Below are positions 15,213 to 23,917 of a DNA stretch of 53,773 nucleotides, in pieces. Position numbers and translations under genes: made by a program. The notes beneath the pieces are model-generated. The model did no database searches. It was not told the origin of the DNA and saw only the letters and a list, made by a program, of their open reading frames with translations. The DNA lies in the NCBI GenBank assembly GCA_018712915.1, contig DVGC01000041.1, forward strand, positions 1 through 53,773, read 5' to 3'. This stretch comes from Candidatus Copromonas faecavium (nom. illeg.). GTDB taxonomy: Bacteria; Bacillota; Clostridia; Lachnospirales; Lachnospiraceae. Every line of letters starts with the position of its first letter. Positions within the stretch are counted from its first letter, which is position 1.

Positions 15213-16628
15213 ATGAGCAGGCAGCAGGTATATCCGTATATGCCAAACAGTGCGCCAGCAAACAGGCAGCAAATGATGGATGTGCTCAATGTCTCTGAGA
15301 TAAAAGAACTGTATCAGGATATCATACCGGAAGATTTGCAGCTTCATGAGCAGCTTCATCTGCCGAAGCCGATTCAGGATGAATATACCCTGTCAAAGCA
15401 TATTGAAAAACTGCTGGGACAAAATGTATCCTGTGAAAGAAACATTAGTTTTCTGGGAGCCGGCTGCTATCGGCATCTGGTGCCTGCTGTTTGCGATGAA
15501 ATTGCGGGACGTGCAGAATTTCTTACGGCATACTGCGGCGATACGTATTCCGATCATGGAAAGATGCAGGCGATTTTTGAATATCAGAGCATGATGGGGG
15601 AACTGCTGAATCTTGATGTGGTTAGCTATACGACTTACGACGCGGGACAGGCTGTCTGCTCTGCCCTTAGAATGGCATTAAGGCTGGGAGCAGAGCAGGG
15701 CAGAACGGAGCTCCTGCTTCCTTCCACCATGAATCCAGAAATTCTTTCCCAGGCACGGGAATACTGTAAATGCAGCGGCACTATCCGGCTGGTAGGTCAT
15801 GAGCCGGAAACGGGTCGTTTAAATCAGCAGGAATTAAAGGCCATGCTTTCTGAAAAAACTGCGGCTGTTTTCATAGAGAATCCTTCGTATCTTGGTTTTT
15901 TTGAGGAAGAGGCAGAAAAAATAGGAGAACTTGCTCACGCTTCCGGTGCTATTTTTATTGTATGCCCGGAGGTTGCATCCCTCGGAATTCTGAAAAGCCC
16001 GGCTGATTATGGAGCAGATATTGTATGCGGGGATATTCAGCCTTTAGGAATTGGAATGCATTATGGAGGCGGCTGTGCAGGATTTATTGCTGTACGTGAT
16101 AAGCCGGAATATATCAGGGCAATTCCTACGTATTTATATGGAATCGCTAAGACAGAACATGAGAATGAGTTTGGCTGGGGCAGAGCCCTGAACGAGCGGT
16201 GTTCTCATGGAAGCAGAGAACGTGCCAATGAATATTTTGGAACGGAATCTGGCCTATGGGCCATAGTTGCAGGTGTTTATCTTGGATTAATGGGGCCGAA
16301 GGGAATGGAGGAACTGGGAGAACAAATCATGCGTAAGACGGATTATGCGATCCGAATCTTATCACAGATTCCAGGACTTAGGGTGAATCCGCTGGGAGGA
16401 CATCCGTTTCAAGAGTTTATTGTCAATTATGATTTTGCAGGAAAAACGGTAAAAGAAATGAATGATTTTCTTTTAGAATATGGGATATTTGGAGGTAAGG
16501 ATCTATCCTCTGATTTTCCATGGCTGGGGCAGAGTGCTCTTTTCTGTATCAGTGAATTGACGAGCATGGAAGAGATTCAGTATCTTTATGAACTTTTAAA
16601 AAAGGCATCGGGGGAGGGAGCCAGATGA
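15213..16628 (+). CDS. gcvPA: glycine dehydrogenase (decarboxylating) subunit 1-like protein, divergent
   Basis: The start is ATG 15213 with GGAGGG 7 nt upstream, giving 471 aa. The protein follows the GcvPA pattern of a PLP fold-type I half: FLGAGCYRHLVPAVCDEI, then LTAYCGDTYSDHGKMQAIFEYQ, then NPSYLGFFEE and CGDIQPLGIGMHYGGG. The segment after TAY differs from the usual TPYQPEISQGTLQ, so the substrate pocket may have changed. It overlaps the GcvPB-like gene by 4 nt (ATGA), and the two should form the alpha2beta2 P-protein. No gcvH or gcvT is in the operon. It may decarboxylate the amino acid imported and released by the neighbouring genes; glycine itself is not proven. Confidence 0.8.
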   Translation: MSRQQVYPYMPNSAPANRQQMMDVLNVSEIKELYQDIIPEDLQLHEQLHLPKPIQDEYTLSKHIEKLLGQNVSCERNISFLGAGCYRHLVPAVCDEIAGRAEFLTAYCGDTYSDHGKMQAIFEYQSMMGELLNLDVVSYTTYDAGQAVCSALRMALRLGAEQGRTELLLPSTMNPEILSQAREYCKCSGTIRLVGHEPETGRLNQQELKAMLSEKTAAVFIENPSYLGFFEEEAEKIGELAHASGAIFIVCPEVASLGILKSPADYGADIVCGDIQPLGIGMHYGGGCAGFIAVRDKPEYIRAIPTYLYGIAKTEHENEFGWGRALNERCSHGSRERANEYFGTESGLWAIVAGVYLGLMGPKGMEELGEQIMRKTDYAIRILSQIPGLRVNPLGGHPFQEFIVNYDFAGKTVKEMNDFLLEYGIFGGKDLSSDFPWLGQSALFCISELTSMEEIQYLYELLKKASGEGAR

Positions 16629-18181
16629 GACTGAGAAATTTTCATGAAGCCCGGTGGCAGGAACCAATCATCATGGAATTGGGAAGTCCCGGGGAACGAG
16701 GGGGTCTTCTCCCGGAGATAGAAGAAGGAATAAAGGAGCAGTCGTTGGAACTGGCGGAGCTTGTTCCGAAGACACTTAAACGGAAACATGCCCCCAAACT
16801 TCCTGAGCTTTCGCAGCCGCAGCTTTACAGACATTATCTCCGGCTCTCTCAGGAGACCATAGGTGCTGCATTTGACATTGACATAGGTCTGGGGACCTGT
16901 ACGATGAAGTATAATCCGGTCATCCATGAAAAATTTGCCAATAGTCCGCAAATCCGCTGTCTCCATCCATGCCAGCCGGAATCTACCGTGCAGGGTATTC
17001 TGGAAATTATGTATCGTACGGAAATGTATTTGAAGGAGATTTCCGGCATGGATGCGTTTTGCTTGTTCCCAGGCGGAGGAAGCCAAGCAATTTTTTCTAA
17101 TGTGCTTGTCATGCGCGCCTATCATCAGAAAGTACATCCTAAAGAGCAGAGGGATGAAGTCATTACAACCATTCTGTCCCATCCTGGCAATCCGGGGGCA
17201 GCATCCACTGCCGGGTATAAAGTGATTACTTTGATGCCGGGAAAAGACGGACTGCCGGATTTGAATGCGTTAAGGGCAGCACTTTCGCCGCGGACCGCAG
17301 GGTTAATGATTACCAATCCGGAAGACACCGGATTATATAATCCCAACATCCGTGAGATAGTAGATGCTGTTCATTCTGTCGGCGGCTTGTGCATCTATGA
17401 TCAGGCCAATCAAAACGGTTTGTTTGGTATTACCAGAGCGAAAGAGGCTGGATTCGATATGTGTCATTACAATCTGCACAAATCCTTTGCCTCTCCTCAT
17501 GGATGCCAGGGGCCTGCCTGCGGAGCGCAGGGAGTTGTTAAAAAGCTTGAGCCATTCCTCCCTTCTCCGGCTATCCGATTTGATGGAAAGAAATACTTTT
17601 TTGACTACCACCGGCCGGACAGCGTCGGAAAAATCAGAAAATTTTTTGGGAATCCCTCGGTCGTACTGCGTGCCTATGCATATATACGGACACTGGGAGC
17701 AGAAGGGTTAAAGGAGGTTGCTGAACTTTCTATTCTCAATAATAATTATTTGCTGTCGAGACTTTCTGACGTAAAGGGGCTGTCTATGCCGTGGGCAGAA
17801 GGCACCAGGAGAATCGATCAGTCACGTTTAAGCTGGAAAAAACTGACGGACGATACAGGGGTGACAACGGACGATATCGACCGTCGTGTGGTAGATTATG
17901 GACTCCAAAGCTATTTTTCCAGCCACCATCCACGAGTGATTCCAGAACCGTTCACACCGGAGCCCTGTGAAACGTATTCCAAAGCAGATATTGATGAATT
18001 TGCAGATGTTTTCCATGCGATATCAGAAGAAGCCTACAGCAATCCGGAACTGGTGAAAACAGCGCCTCATCATGCAGCCCTTTCTTCGCAGATACGGGAA
18101 GAATATCTTCATGATATTAATCTCCTTGCAACTACATGGAGGGCATATAAACGCCATGAAAGAGAGCGTGAGGAATGCTGA
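16625..18181 (+). CDS. gcvPB: glycine dehydrogenase (decarboxylating) subunit 2-like protein, divergent
   Basis: A 518-aa partner of the previous protein. The PLP lysine is K286 in CHYNLHKSFASPHG, and GLGTCTMKYNP (88-98) is the standard family motif. Two normally strict segments differ: the usual QPAAGAHGE reads FPGGGSQAI (148-156), and the glycine-rich stretch after the PLP lysine reads GCQGPACGAQGV in place of GGGGPGSGPVGV. These differences lie near the active site and suggest a substrate other than glycine or different partner contacts. It is the last gene of the operon; 324 nt with no gene follow. Confidence 0.8.
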   Translation: MRLRNFHEARWQEPIIMELGSPGERGGLLPEIEEGIKEQSLELAELVPKTLKRKHAPKLPELSQPQLYRHYLRLSQETIGAAFDIDIGLGTCTMKYNPVIHEKFANSPQIRCLHPCQPESTVQGILEIMYRTEMYLKEISGMDAFCLFPGGGSQAIFSNVLVMRAYHQKVHPKEQRDEVITTILSHPGNPGAASTAGYKVITLMPGKDGLPDLNALRAALSPRTAGLMITNPEDTGLYNPNIREIVDAVHSVGGLCIYDQANQNGLFGITRAKEAGFDMCHYNLHKSFASPHGCQGPACGAQGVVKKLEPFLPSPAIRFDGKKYFFDYHRPDSVGKIRKFFGNPSVVLRAYAYIRTLGAEGLKEVAELSILNNNYLLSRLSDVKGLSMPWAEGTRRIDQSRLSWKKLTDDTGVTTDDIDRRVVDYGLQSYFSSHHPRVIPEPFTPEPCETYSKADIDEFADVFHAISEEAYSNPELVKTAPHHAALSSQIREEYLHDINLLATTWRAYKRHEREREEC

Positions 18182-18505
18182 GGTAAATGCAGAGCCAAAG
18201 GAAATATACTCACTGGCCGGTGAATGTGGATACAGGCAAAGATTTCTACTTTTTATTGTCCTCTCACCATTGAAAAGGGTCTGGTGTTCTTGCTTTTTAA
18301 CAGCAGGAACGCGGACTCTTTTTATTTTGATGTGAGCCTTTTCTATATTTAAGGACTTGTGCCGGATTTCATTCCTGTGATATAATAAAATCCCCTTTTA
18401 TGAGGGGAGAACTGAATATGCATCTCGGTATCCGGCTGGCAAGAACCAGCGGAGCCAGACCGACTTGGCAAGATATGAAAATATAACTACCAGGAGGAAG
18501 CAAGA
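18182..18505 (+). promoter_or_regulatory. intergenic region with promoter for ABC-2 exporter operon
   Basis: No gene is supported here. A promoter is likely: TTGTGC (18357-18362), an 18-bp spacer and TATAAT (18381-18386). The leader then carries a small CCCC/GGGG hairpin (18392-18407) and a GGCTGG/CCAGC hairpin before the AGGAGG at the next gene. The hairpins could modulate expression, but I see no recognisable riboswitch. Confidence 0.45.
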
Positions 18506-19480
18506 ATGATTACGATGGAACATGTGTGCAAATCGTACAAGATTGCAAAACGAAATGCAGGTCTTCAGGAGGCCTTCCGATCTTTTTTTCACAGGGAATA
18601 TGAGGTGATTCATGCTCTCGATGATGTAAGCTTTACCATCAGGGACGGTGAGATGGTAGGCTACATTGGTCCCAATGGAGCTGGAAAAAGCTCCACGATT
18701 AAAATTCTCAGCGGAATATTGACCCCGGACAGCGGTACGGTTCTTGTGGATGGAAGAATCCCATATGAGAACCGGATGAAACATGTAAAGGAAATTGGCG
18801 TTGTCTTCGGCCAGCGCTCCCAGCTGTGGTGGGATGTTCCGGTCATTGATTCTTTTGAACTGCTAAAAGATATTTATTCGATTCCCAATCCCCAATATCA
18901 ACAAAGTCTTAATGAATTGACAGAATTACTGAATCTTGAGGAACTGCTGCGCTCCCCGGCACGGCAGCTGTCGCTGGGACAGAGGATGCGGTGTGAGATT
19001 GCGGCGTCTCTGCTTCACCGGCCGAAAATCCTGTTTCTGGATGAGCCGACTATCGGCCTGGATGCGGTGTCCAAAATTACAGTACGGGAGTTTATTTTAA
19101 AGCAGAATCAGATGTTTGGTACAACGGTGATCCTGACAACCCATGATATGCAGGACATTGAAGCGCTGGCCAGCAGAATTATTCTGATTGGGAAGGGAAA
19201 AATCCTGCTGGATGGTACGCTGGAGGATATAAAGAAAGCAGCGGAAGGCAGAACTGCCCTGGAGAGAAAAGGCTTTGCTGCGGGCAGAAACATGACGGGG
19301 GAGAGAACTGCAGCAGAAGGCGGAAACGTATCGGAGGCCAGAACTGACTTGAAGAACAAAGCTGCTGAAAAGAAATACAGACTGGCTGACGGGAAAACGG
19401 TAAGAGGACAGGATGCAGAACGTATCGGGAAAACCATAGACGAAACGATTGCGGAATTGTATCGTTCCTATGATATTTAA
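18506..19480 (+). CDS. ABC-2 type exporter ATP-binding protein
   Basis: A 324-aa ATPase with Walker A GPNGAGKSS, signature LSLGQRMR, Walker B ILFLDEPTIGLD and the GVVFGQRSQLWWDVP Q-loop typical of the DrrA-like group paired with DUF990-type permeases. After the ATPase core (about residue 240) there is an unusual, charged, low-complexity insertion of about 65 residues with degenerate AAEG/GRNMTGER-like repeats, ending in a normal DETIAELYRSYDI tail. The insertion is probably disordered. Two permease genes follow directly, making a three-gene exporter. The substrate is unknown. Confidence 0.88.
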   Translation: MITMEHVCKSYKIAKRNAGLQEAFRSFFHREYEVIHALDDVSFTIRDGEMVGYIGPNGAGKSSTIKILSGILTPDSGTVLVDGRIPYENRMKHVKEIGVVFGQRSQLWWDVPVIDSFELLKDIYSIPNPQYQQSLNELTELLNLEELLRSPARQLSLGQRMRCEIAASLLHRPKILFLDEPTIGLDAVSKITVREFILKQNQMFGTTVILTTHDMQDIEALASRIILIGKGKILLDGTLEDIKKAAEGRTALERKGFAAGRNMTGERTAAEGGNVSEARTDLKNKAAEKKYRLADGKTVRGQDAERIGKTIDETIAELYRSYDI

Positions 19481-19495
19481 GATTGGGAGGAGAAC

Positions 19496-20299
19496 ATGAA
19501 GAAGTATCTTTCGTTTTTCCGGCTTCGTTTTGTTATGGGGCTGCAGTACCGGGCAGCGGCTTTGGCCGGAGTTGTGACACAGTTTTTCTGGGGATTCATG
19601 CTGATTTTGATGTTTCGGGCATTCTACCGGGCGGATGCATCGGCATTCCCCATGAGTTTTGAAGCGACTGCGTCATACATATGGCTTCAGCAGGCGTTTC
19701 TTGCCTTATTTGCTGCCTGGATGATGGAGCAGGAAATTTTTGATTCGATTGTTAATGGTAATATGGCTTATGAATTATGCAGGCCGGTGGACATTTATAG
19801 TATGTGGTTTTCGCGAAGTGCGGCAAACCGGATCGCGAAAGCGGTATTAAGATGTGTTACGATTTTGGCTGCGGCAGTCTGCCTGCCTTCTCCTTATGGA
19901 CTGCAGGCACCGGCAGGAGGCTGGAACTTTTTCCTGTTTCTGGTGACCATGCTGCTGGGCTTTGGTGTTACCGTGTCTTTGGGGATGCTGATTTATGTGC
20001 TGTCCTTTTTTACAATTTCTCCCCAGGGGCTTCGGCTGCTGTTTTCGTCCCTGGCAGAGTTTCTGGCCGGAGCTTTGATACCGCTGCCCTTTTTCCCGGA
20101 TAATGTACGAAAGATTCTGGAGCTGCTGCCTTTTGCGTCCATGCAGAACCTTCCGCTGAGGATATACAGCGGAAGTATAAGCGCTGTGCAGATGGAACGG
20201 GCGATCGTTCTTCAGATTTTTTGGCTGGCTGCGATTACGGAATTTGGAAAATTTTTGTGCAGACAGGCGGAAAAGCGGGTAACGGTGCAGGGAGGGTAA
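19496..20299 (+). CDS. ABC-2 family transporter permease
   Basis: A 267-aa protein with six predicted membrane segments, beginning near residues 20-43. QQAFLALFAAWMMEQEIFDSIVNGNMAYELCRPVDIY is the conserved cytoplasmic loop of this permease group, placed between TM2 and TM3. It starts 16 nt after the ATPase stop with GGGAGG before its ATG. It likely pairs with the next, homologous permease to form the membrane channel. Confidence 0.85.
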   Translation: MKKYLSFFRLRFVMGLQYRAAALAGVVTQFFWGFMLILMFRAFYRADASAFPMSFEATASYIWLQQAFLALFAAWMMEQEIFDSIVNGNMAYELCRPVDIYSMWFSRSAANRIAKAVLRCVTILAAAVCLPSPYGLQAPAGGWNFFLFLVTMLLGFGVTVSLGMLIYVLSFFTISPQGLRLLFSSLAEFLAGALIPLPFFPDNVRKILELLPFASMQNLPLRIYSGSISAVQMERAIVLQIFWLAAITEFGKFLCRQAEKRVTVQGG

Positions 20300-20303
20300 A
20301 TGT

Positions 20304-21101
20304 ATGGGAAAATTATATAAAGGTGTACGGCTTTATCTGCATTACGTTTCCATACAGGTCAGAAGTATGATGCAGTATAAGACTTCGTTAATTCTTTCCA
20401 TTATTGGTCAGTTCATCGGTTCGTTCCAGGTTTTTTTGGGAATTTTTGTGATGTTTCAGCGATTTTCCAGGGTGGAAGGCTTCACTTACAGCCAGGTTCT
20501 TTTATGCTATGGGATTGTATTGATGGAATTTTCTCTGGCAGAGATGTTTGCCAGAGGATTTGATACGTTTTCCGGCCTGGTAAGAAGCGGGGAGTTTGAC
20601 CGGATTCTGGTGCGGCCGCAAAATGAAATTCTTCAGGTGTTGGGCAGCCGGTTTGAGCTGACTCGTCTCGGGCGGATGATTCAGGCCGTCGTGATGTTTT
20701 TTTATGGAATCTGGGCAAGCGGAATCACCTGGAATTTTGCAAAAGTTCTCACGGTAATATTTATGCTGATTGGTGGAACTGCAGTATTTTCCGGATTGTT
20801 TTTAATCTATGCAGCCCTTTGCTTTTTTACAATGGACGGGCTGGAGTTTATGAATGTTTTTACGGACGGCGCCAGAGAATTTGGAAAATATCCGATGGAA
20901 GTTTATGGAAAAAAGGCGCTGCTCTTTGCAACGGTCATCATTCCCTATGCCTGGATTCAATATTATCCACTTTTATATCTTTTGGGGCGGGAAACATCGT
21001 TCCTTTTTATGCTCATGCCGTTGGGAGCATGCTGGTTTCTTGTTCCTGCATGGCTTTTGTGGAGATATGGCGTAAGAAATTACCAGTCCAGCGGTTCTTA
21101 A
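20304..21101 (+). CDS. ABC-2 family transporter permease, second subunit
   Basis: A 265-aa membrane protein homologous in layout to the preceding one: six hydrophobic segments and the loop EMFARGFDTFSGLVRSGEFDRILVRPQNEILQ between TM2 and TM3, typical of DUF990-like permeases. It lies 4 nt after the previous gene, so the two should form a heterodimer with the ATPase dimer. The preceding GGAGGG serves as its ribosome binding site. Confidence 0.85.
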   Translation: MGKLYKGVRLYLHYVSIQVRSMMQYKTSLILSIIGQFIGSFQVFLGIFVMFQRFSRVEGFTYSQVLLCYGIVLMEFSLAEMFARGFDTFSGLVRSGEFDRILVRPQNEILQVLGSRFELTRLGRMIQAVVMFFYGIWASGITWNFAKVLTVIFMLIGGTAVFSGLFLIYAALCFFTMDGLEFMNVFTDGAREFGKYPMEVYGKKALLFATVIIPYAWIQYYPLLYLLGRETSFLFMLMPLGACWFLVPAWLLWRYGVRNYQSSGS

Positions 21102-21131
21102 TTTTTACATTCTGCGGCGCTTTTATGGGAT

Positions 21132-21169
21132 ATTTTCCGCTTTCGAACAGGATAAAAACAGCGGAAAAT
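21132..21169. terminator. hairpin between convergent transcripts
   Basis: ATTTTCCGCT and AGCGGAAAAT form a perfect 10-bp stem around an 18-nt loop, between the permease gene (plus) and the histidine kinase gene (minus). The A/T-rich outer stem would suit termination in either direction, though a clear T-run is missing. Confidence 0.45.
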
Positions 21170-21292
21170 GGGCCGGGAAAGGGGAAATGACAGGGCCAGG
21201 AATATTTAAGCCGCCGGACAAACAGGAGAAACGATGGGATCAGATTACAGCAGCTGGAGCATTCAGGGTAAAAAATATGTCCGAGGAGGCAG

Positions 21293-22795
21293 TTACTCAC
21301 TGCCGTCCCCGGATAATTTTAGGCCCTCAAACCAGAAGATGGTCTGGCCGTTTTCACAGTCTACTCCGTATGTCATGCCGTGGGCGTTTAAAATCGTGCT
21401 GACAATGGACAGGCCAATGCCTGTTCCCATATGCCGGCCGCTCTGGTGCTGGCTTCTCTGATACCGTTCCCATATGATGGCCCGGTCTTCTTCGGGAATC
21501 GGCTCTCCCGGATTGGAGACGGACAGCCGGAAATCATCGCCGTCGGTATTCAAGGTGACCGTAATCAGTCCATGTTCCGGCGTATGATTGATGGCATTAT
21601 AAAGAAGGTTTCTTAAAACCTGGCTCATCTTCAGAGAATCCGCTTTGACAGGAAGTGGGGAAACGGCCGGCTGAAACATGATACGGATTCCATATTTGGA
21701 CGCCCTGGCAGAGCAGGCGGTGATTTCCCCTTCCGTCAGGGCACATAAATCGCAGGGCTCCGTTCGGATTTGAATATAACCGGACTGAAGCTGGGAGTAA
21801 TCCAGAATGTCAGTTACCATTTCGCTCATGCGGTTTGCTTCCTGAATGATCAGATTCAGATCCTCTTCCCGCTGCTCCTTATCATTCCAGTGAATGTCCC
21901 GGACCATTTCCGCATATCCTGCGATGACGGAAAGTGGGGAGCGCAGCTCATGGGACACGTTGGCGATCAGCTCTTTTCGCAGTACATCAATTCTGGACAG
22001 AGCCTGTCCAAGAAGACCAACAGAAGCGGAAAGCGCACCCAGCTCATCCTTGCGGCGGACGCTGGCTCTGGCAGAAAAGTCATTGTCTGCTAAACGGTCC
22101 ACAGTATCTTTAATGGCCAGGATGGGTTTTGTGAAGTGCCGGGAAAAAATGGCTGCCAGTCCGGCGGCTGATAAGGTGAGAAAGACTGACATGGCAATCA
22201 GCTGTCTTCGGTTCAGGTGGAGGACACTTCCCAGATCCAGACTGTTATAAAGAATCAGGGAGGCGTTGCTTTGTTCATAAGTGACGGGAAAACCCATTAA
22301 AATAGCTATGGTTCTGCCGCCTTCTTCCAAAAGCATGTTGAAAGGCCATCTCTTGGCAAGATTTTCGCTGACTTTATTGTGAAGAACATCTTCCCATAAA
22401 TGATTTTCCGGATCATCGCTTTCCTGCTCCAGTACATGACCGGAGCTATATATTTCCAGGAGGTCGCCGTCATCAGAAACCAGAAACAGGGTTCCGTTGG
22501 TAATTCTGCTCAAGAAAGGGAGAAATTCGGAATCTTCGGACAAGTCGGAATTGGTCAGTTCTTCCATGACCGGTTTTAGTCGTTCCATGGCGGACGCCAG
22601 AGTGGCTTCCGCATAATTCCGCTCCAGAAATAGAATCTGGCCAATCCAGAAAAAAGCAATGGTCAGGAGTACCAGGCTCATCATCATGCCCCAGAGCTGG
22701 AGCGCCAGAGTCGGTTTGAAAAATAGGCGTTTTTGATGCGCTGATGATACGGTTTCTGTCTGCTTTGTACTATTTGTCTTTAAAATCTTCTTCAT
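21293..22795 (-). CDS. sensor histidine kinase
   Basis: Starting at ATG 22795 gives 500 aa; a longer in-frame extension lies wholly inside the regulator gene. Layout: TM1 about 30-55, an extracytoplasmic sensor of about 145 residues, TM2 about 203-222, HAMP (about 223-275), HisKA with the phospho-acceptor in VSHELRSPLSVIAGY, then HATPase_c with N-box LLYNAINHTPE and G-box GTGIGLSI. It overlaps the 3' end of the response-regulator gene by 26 nt, so translation is coupled. The sensor region has no family I recognise. The ABC-2 exporter genes are convergent neighbours and could be targets, but nothing in the sequence proves this. Confidence 0.9.
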   Translation of the reverse strand: MKKILKTNSTKQTETVSSAHQKRLFFKPTLALQLWGMMMSLVLLTIAFFWIGQILFLERNYAEATLASAMERLKPVMEELTNSDLSEDSEFLPFLSRITNGTLFLVSDDGDLLEIYSSGHVLEQESDDPENHLWEDVLHNKVSENLAKRWPFNMLLEEGGRTIAILMGFPVTYEQSNASLILYNSLDLGSVLHLNRRQLIAMSVFLTLSAAGLAAIFSRHFTKPILAIKDTVDRLADNDFSARASVRRKDELGALSASVGLLGQALSRIDVLRKELIANVSHELRSPLSVIAGYAEMVRDIHWNDKEQREEDLNLIIQEANRMSEMVTDILDYSQLQSGYIQIRTEPCDLCALTEGEITACSARASKYGIRIMFQPAVSPLPVKADSLKMSQVLRNLLYNAINHTPEHGLITVTLNTDGDDFRLSVSNPGEPIPEEDRAIIWERYQRSQHQSGRHMGTGIGLSIVSTILNAHGMTYGVDCENGQTIFWFEGLKLSGDGSE

Positions 22796-23456
22796 GATAT
22801 TCAAATTTGTACCCCACACCCCAAACGGTCTGAATAATTCCTCGATATGTACCAAGCCGCTCACGAACAGATTTGATATGTGTGTCCACAGTGCGGCCAT
22901 CGCCATAATAGCTGTAGCCCCAGATCGCCCTTAGAAGCTGTTCCCGTTTCATGACCGTATGTTCATTTTGCGCCAGATTCAAAAGCAGATCAAACTCTTT
23001 AGGAGCCAGAGTCAGTTTCTCTCCATGAAGAGTGACCTCACGAGGGCCTGGATAAATGGAAAGCGCACCGAAGGTGAGACAGATCTCCTGCCTGGGACCG
23101 CTGCGTTTCAAGACGGCGTTTACCCGCGCCATCAGTTCTTTGGGGCTGAATGGTTTGGATACGTAATCGTCTACTCCAAGGCGAAACCCAAGAAGACGAT
23201 CATATTCTTCATTGCGGGCAGTCAGCATAATCACCGGAATATTGCTTATTTTGCGAATTTGATCCAGAACCTCAAAACCGTCTGAGCCGGGCATCATTAC
23301 GTCGAGAATAACCAAATCAAAAAAGTTACATTTTATTTTTTCCAGTGCATGAAGCCCGTCGGGCGCTTCTTCGCATATATGAGATTCCAGTTCGCCGTAA
23401 GTCCGGACCAGCTTCCGGAGCCGGGCATCGTCATCTACAATTAAGAGTTTTGCCAA
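22770..23456 (-). CDS. OmpR/PhoB-family response regulator
   Basis: A 228-aa two-domain regulator. The receiver has the acidic pair in IVDDDAR, phospho-Asp D52 in LVILDVMMPG, the switch Thr in MLTARNEE and Lys in DDYVSKPFSP. The C-terminal winged helix contains LTLAPKEFDLLLNL and GDGRTVDTHIKSVRERLG, standard for the OmpR/PhoB class. It is encoded first, with the kinase following. A long perfect palindrome lies 87 bp upstream of its start and could be its binding site or a leader hairpin. Confidence 0.94.
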   Translation of the reverse strand: MAKLLIVDDDARLRKLVRTYGELESHICEEAPDGLHALEKIKCNFFDLVILDVMMPGSDGFEVLDQIRKISNIPVIMLTARNEEYDRLLGFRLGVDDYVSKPFSPKELMARVNAVLKRSGPRQEICLTFGALSIYPGPREVTLHGEKLTLAPKEFDLLLNLAQNEHTVMKREQLLRAIWGYSYYGDGRTVDTHIKSVRERLGTYRGIIQTVWGVGYKFEYHEEDFKDK

Positions 23457-23542
23457 AATTTATCCCTCCTGTCATATTCAGATGAAGACGGTATTTTATT
23501 GCGCCTGGATTCCTGCGGTGAACGCACAAATCGGAATGCGCA

Positions 23543-23573
23543 GGTATAATGACCACTTTGTGGTCATTATACC
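23543..23573. repeat. perfect 14-bp inverted repeat upstream of two-component genes
   Basis: GGTATAATGACCAC and its exact complement flank only TTT. Both strands therefore show TATAAT inside the palindrome. No consensus -35 lies at the right distance on either strand. It may be an operator for the regulator or a strong hairpin in the leader; there is no T-run for termination. Confidence 0.5.
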
Positions 23574-23758
23574 ATAAACCTGCGGGGGACGGGAAGGCAC
23601 CTCACAGAATCTTAAAAATTTGGGAAGGAACGAAAGCGAACGGACGGCGGATAGAAGCTGCTTTTTTTAAATTTTCATGGAAAACAGTGCATGAAAAACT
23701 GCTTCGGTATGGAAAAAGACTGCAAAAAGACTGGAAGGGGAAAGTCTGGGAGAACCTG

Positions 23759-23787
23759 TTGAATCCTGGAAATATTTGTGGTATGAT
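23759..23787 (+). promoter_or_regulatory. promoter for sir2-like/ung/uppP operon
   Basis: TTGAAT (23759-23764), a 17-bp spacer, then TATGAT (23782-23787). The region from 23574 to here holds no convincing gene. Confidence 0.5.
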
Positions 23788-23917
23788 AACCCCAAAATGA
23801 CGATTTTCCCGCAGGAGAGGGTATTCCTTGGAACAGGGGGATTGGTTTCTGTCCGCCGGTATCCTGCAGAGAATACCGGCCGGCAGGGAGAGAAGCGGGA
23901 GGAAAGCAGGAGATAAA

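Noticed and set aside
18182-18480. Possible riboswitch before the ABC-2 exporter
   Set aside because: Only short, isolated hairpins; no conserved core of a known class could be recognised.
23549-23800. 83-codon plus-strand frame upstream of the Sir2-like gene
   Set aside because: It starts inside the large palindrome without a ribosome binding site and contains the likely promoter of the next operon.
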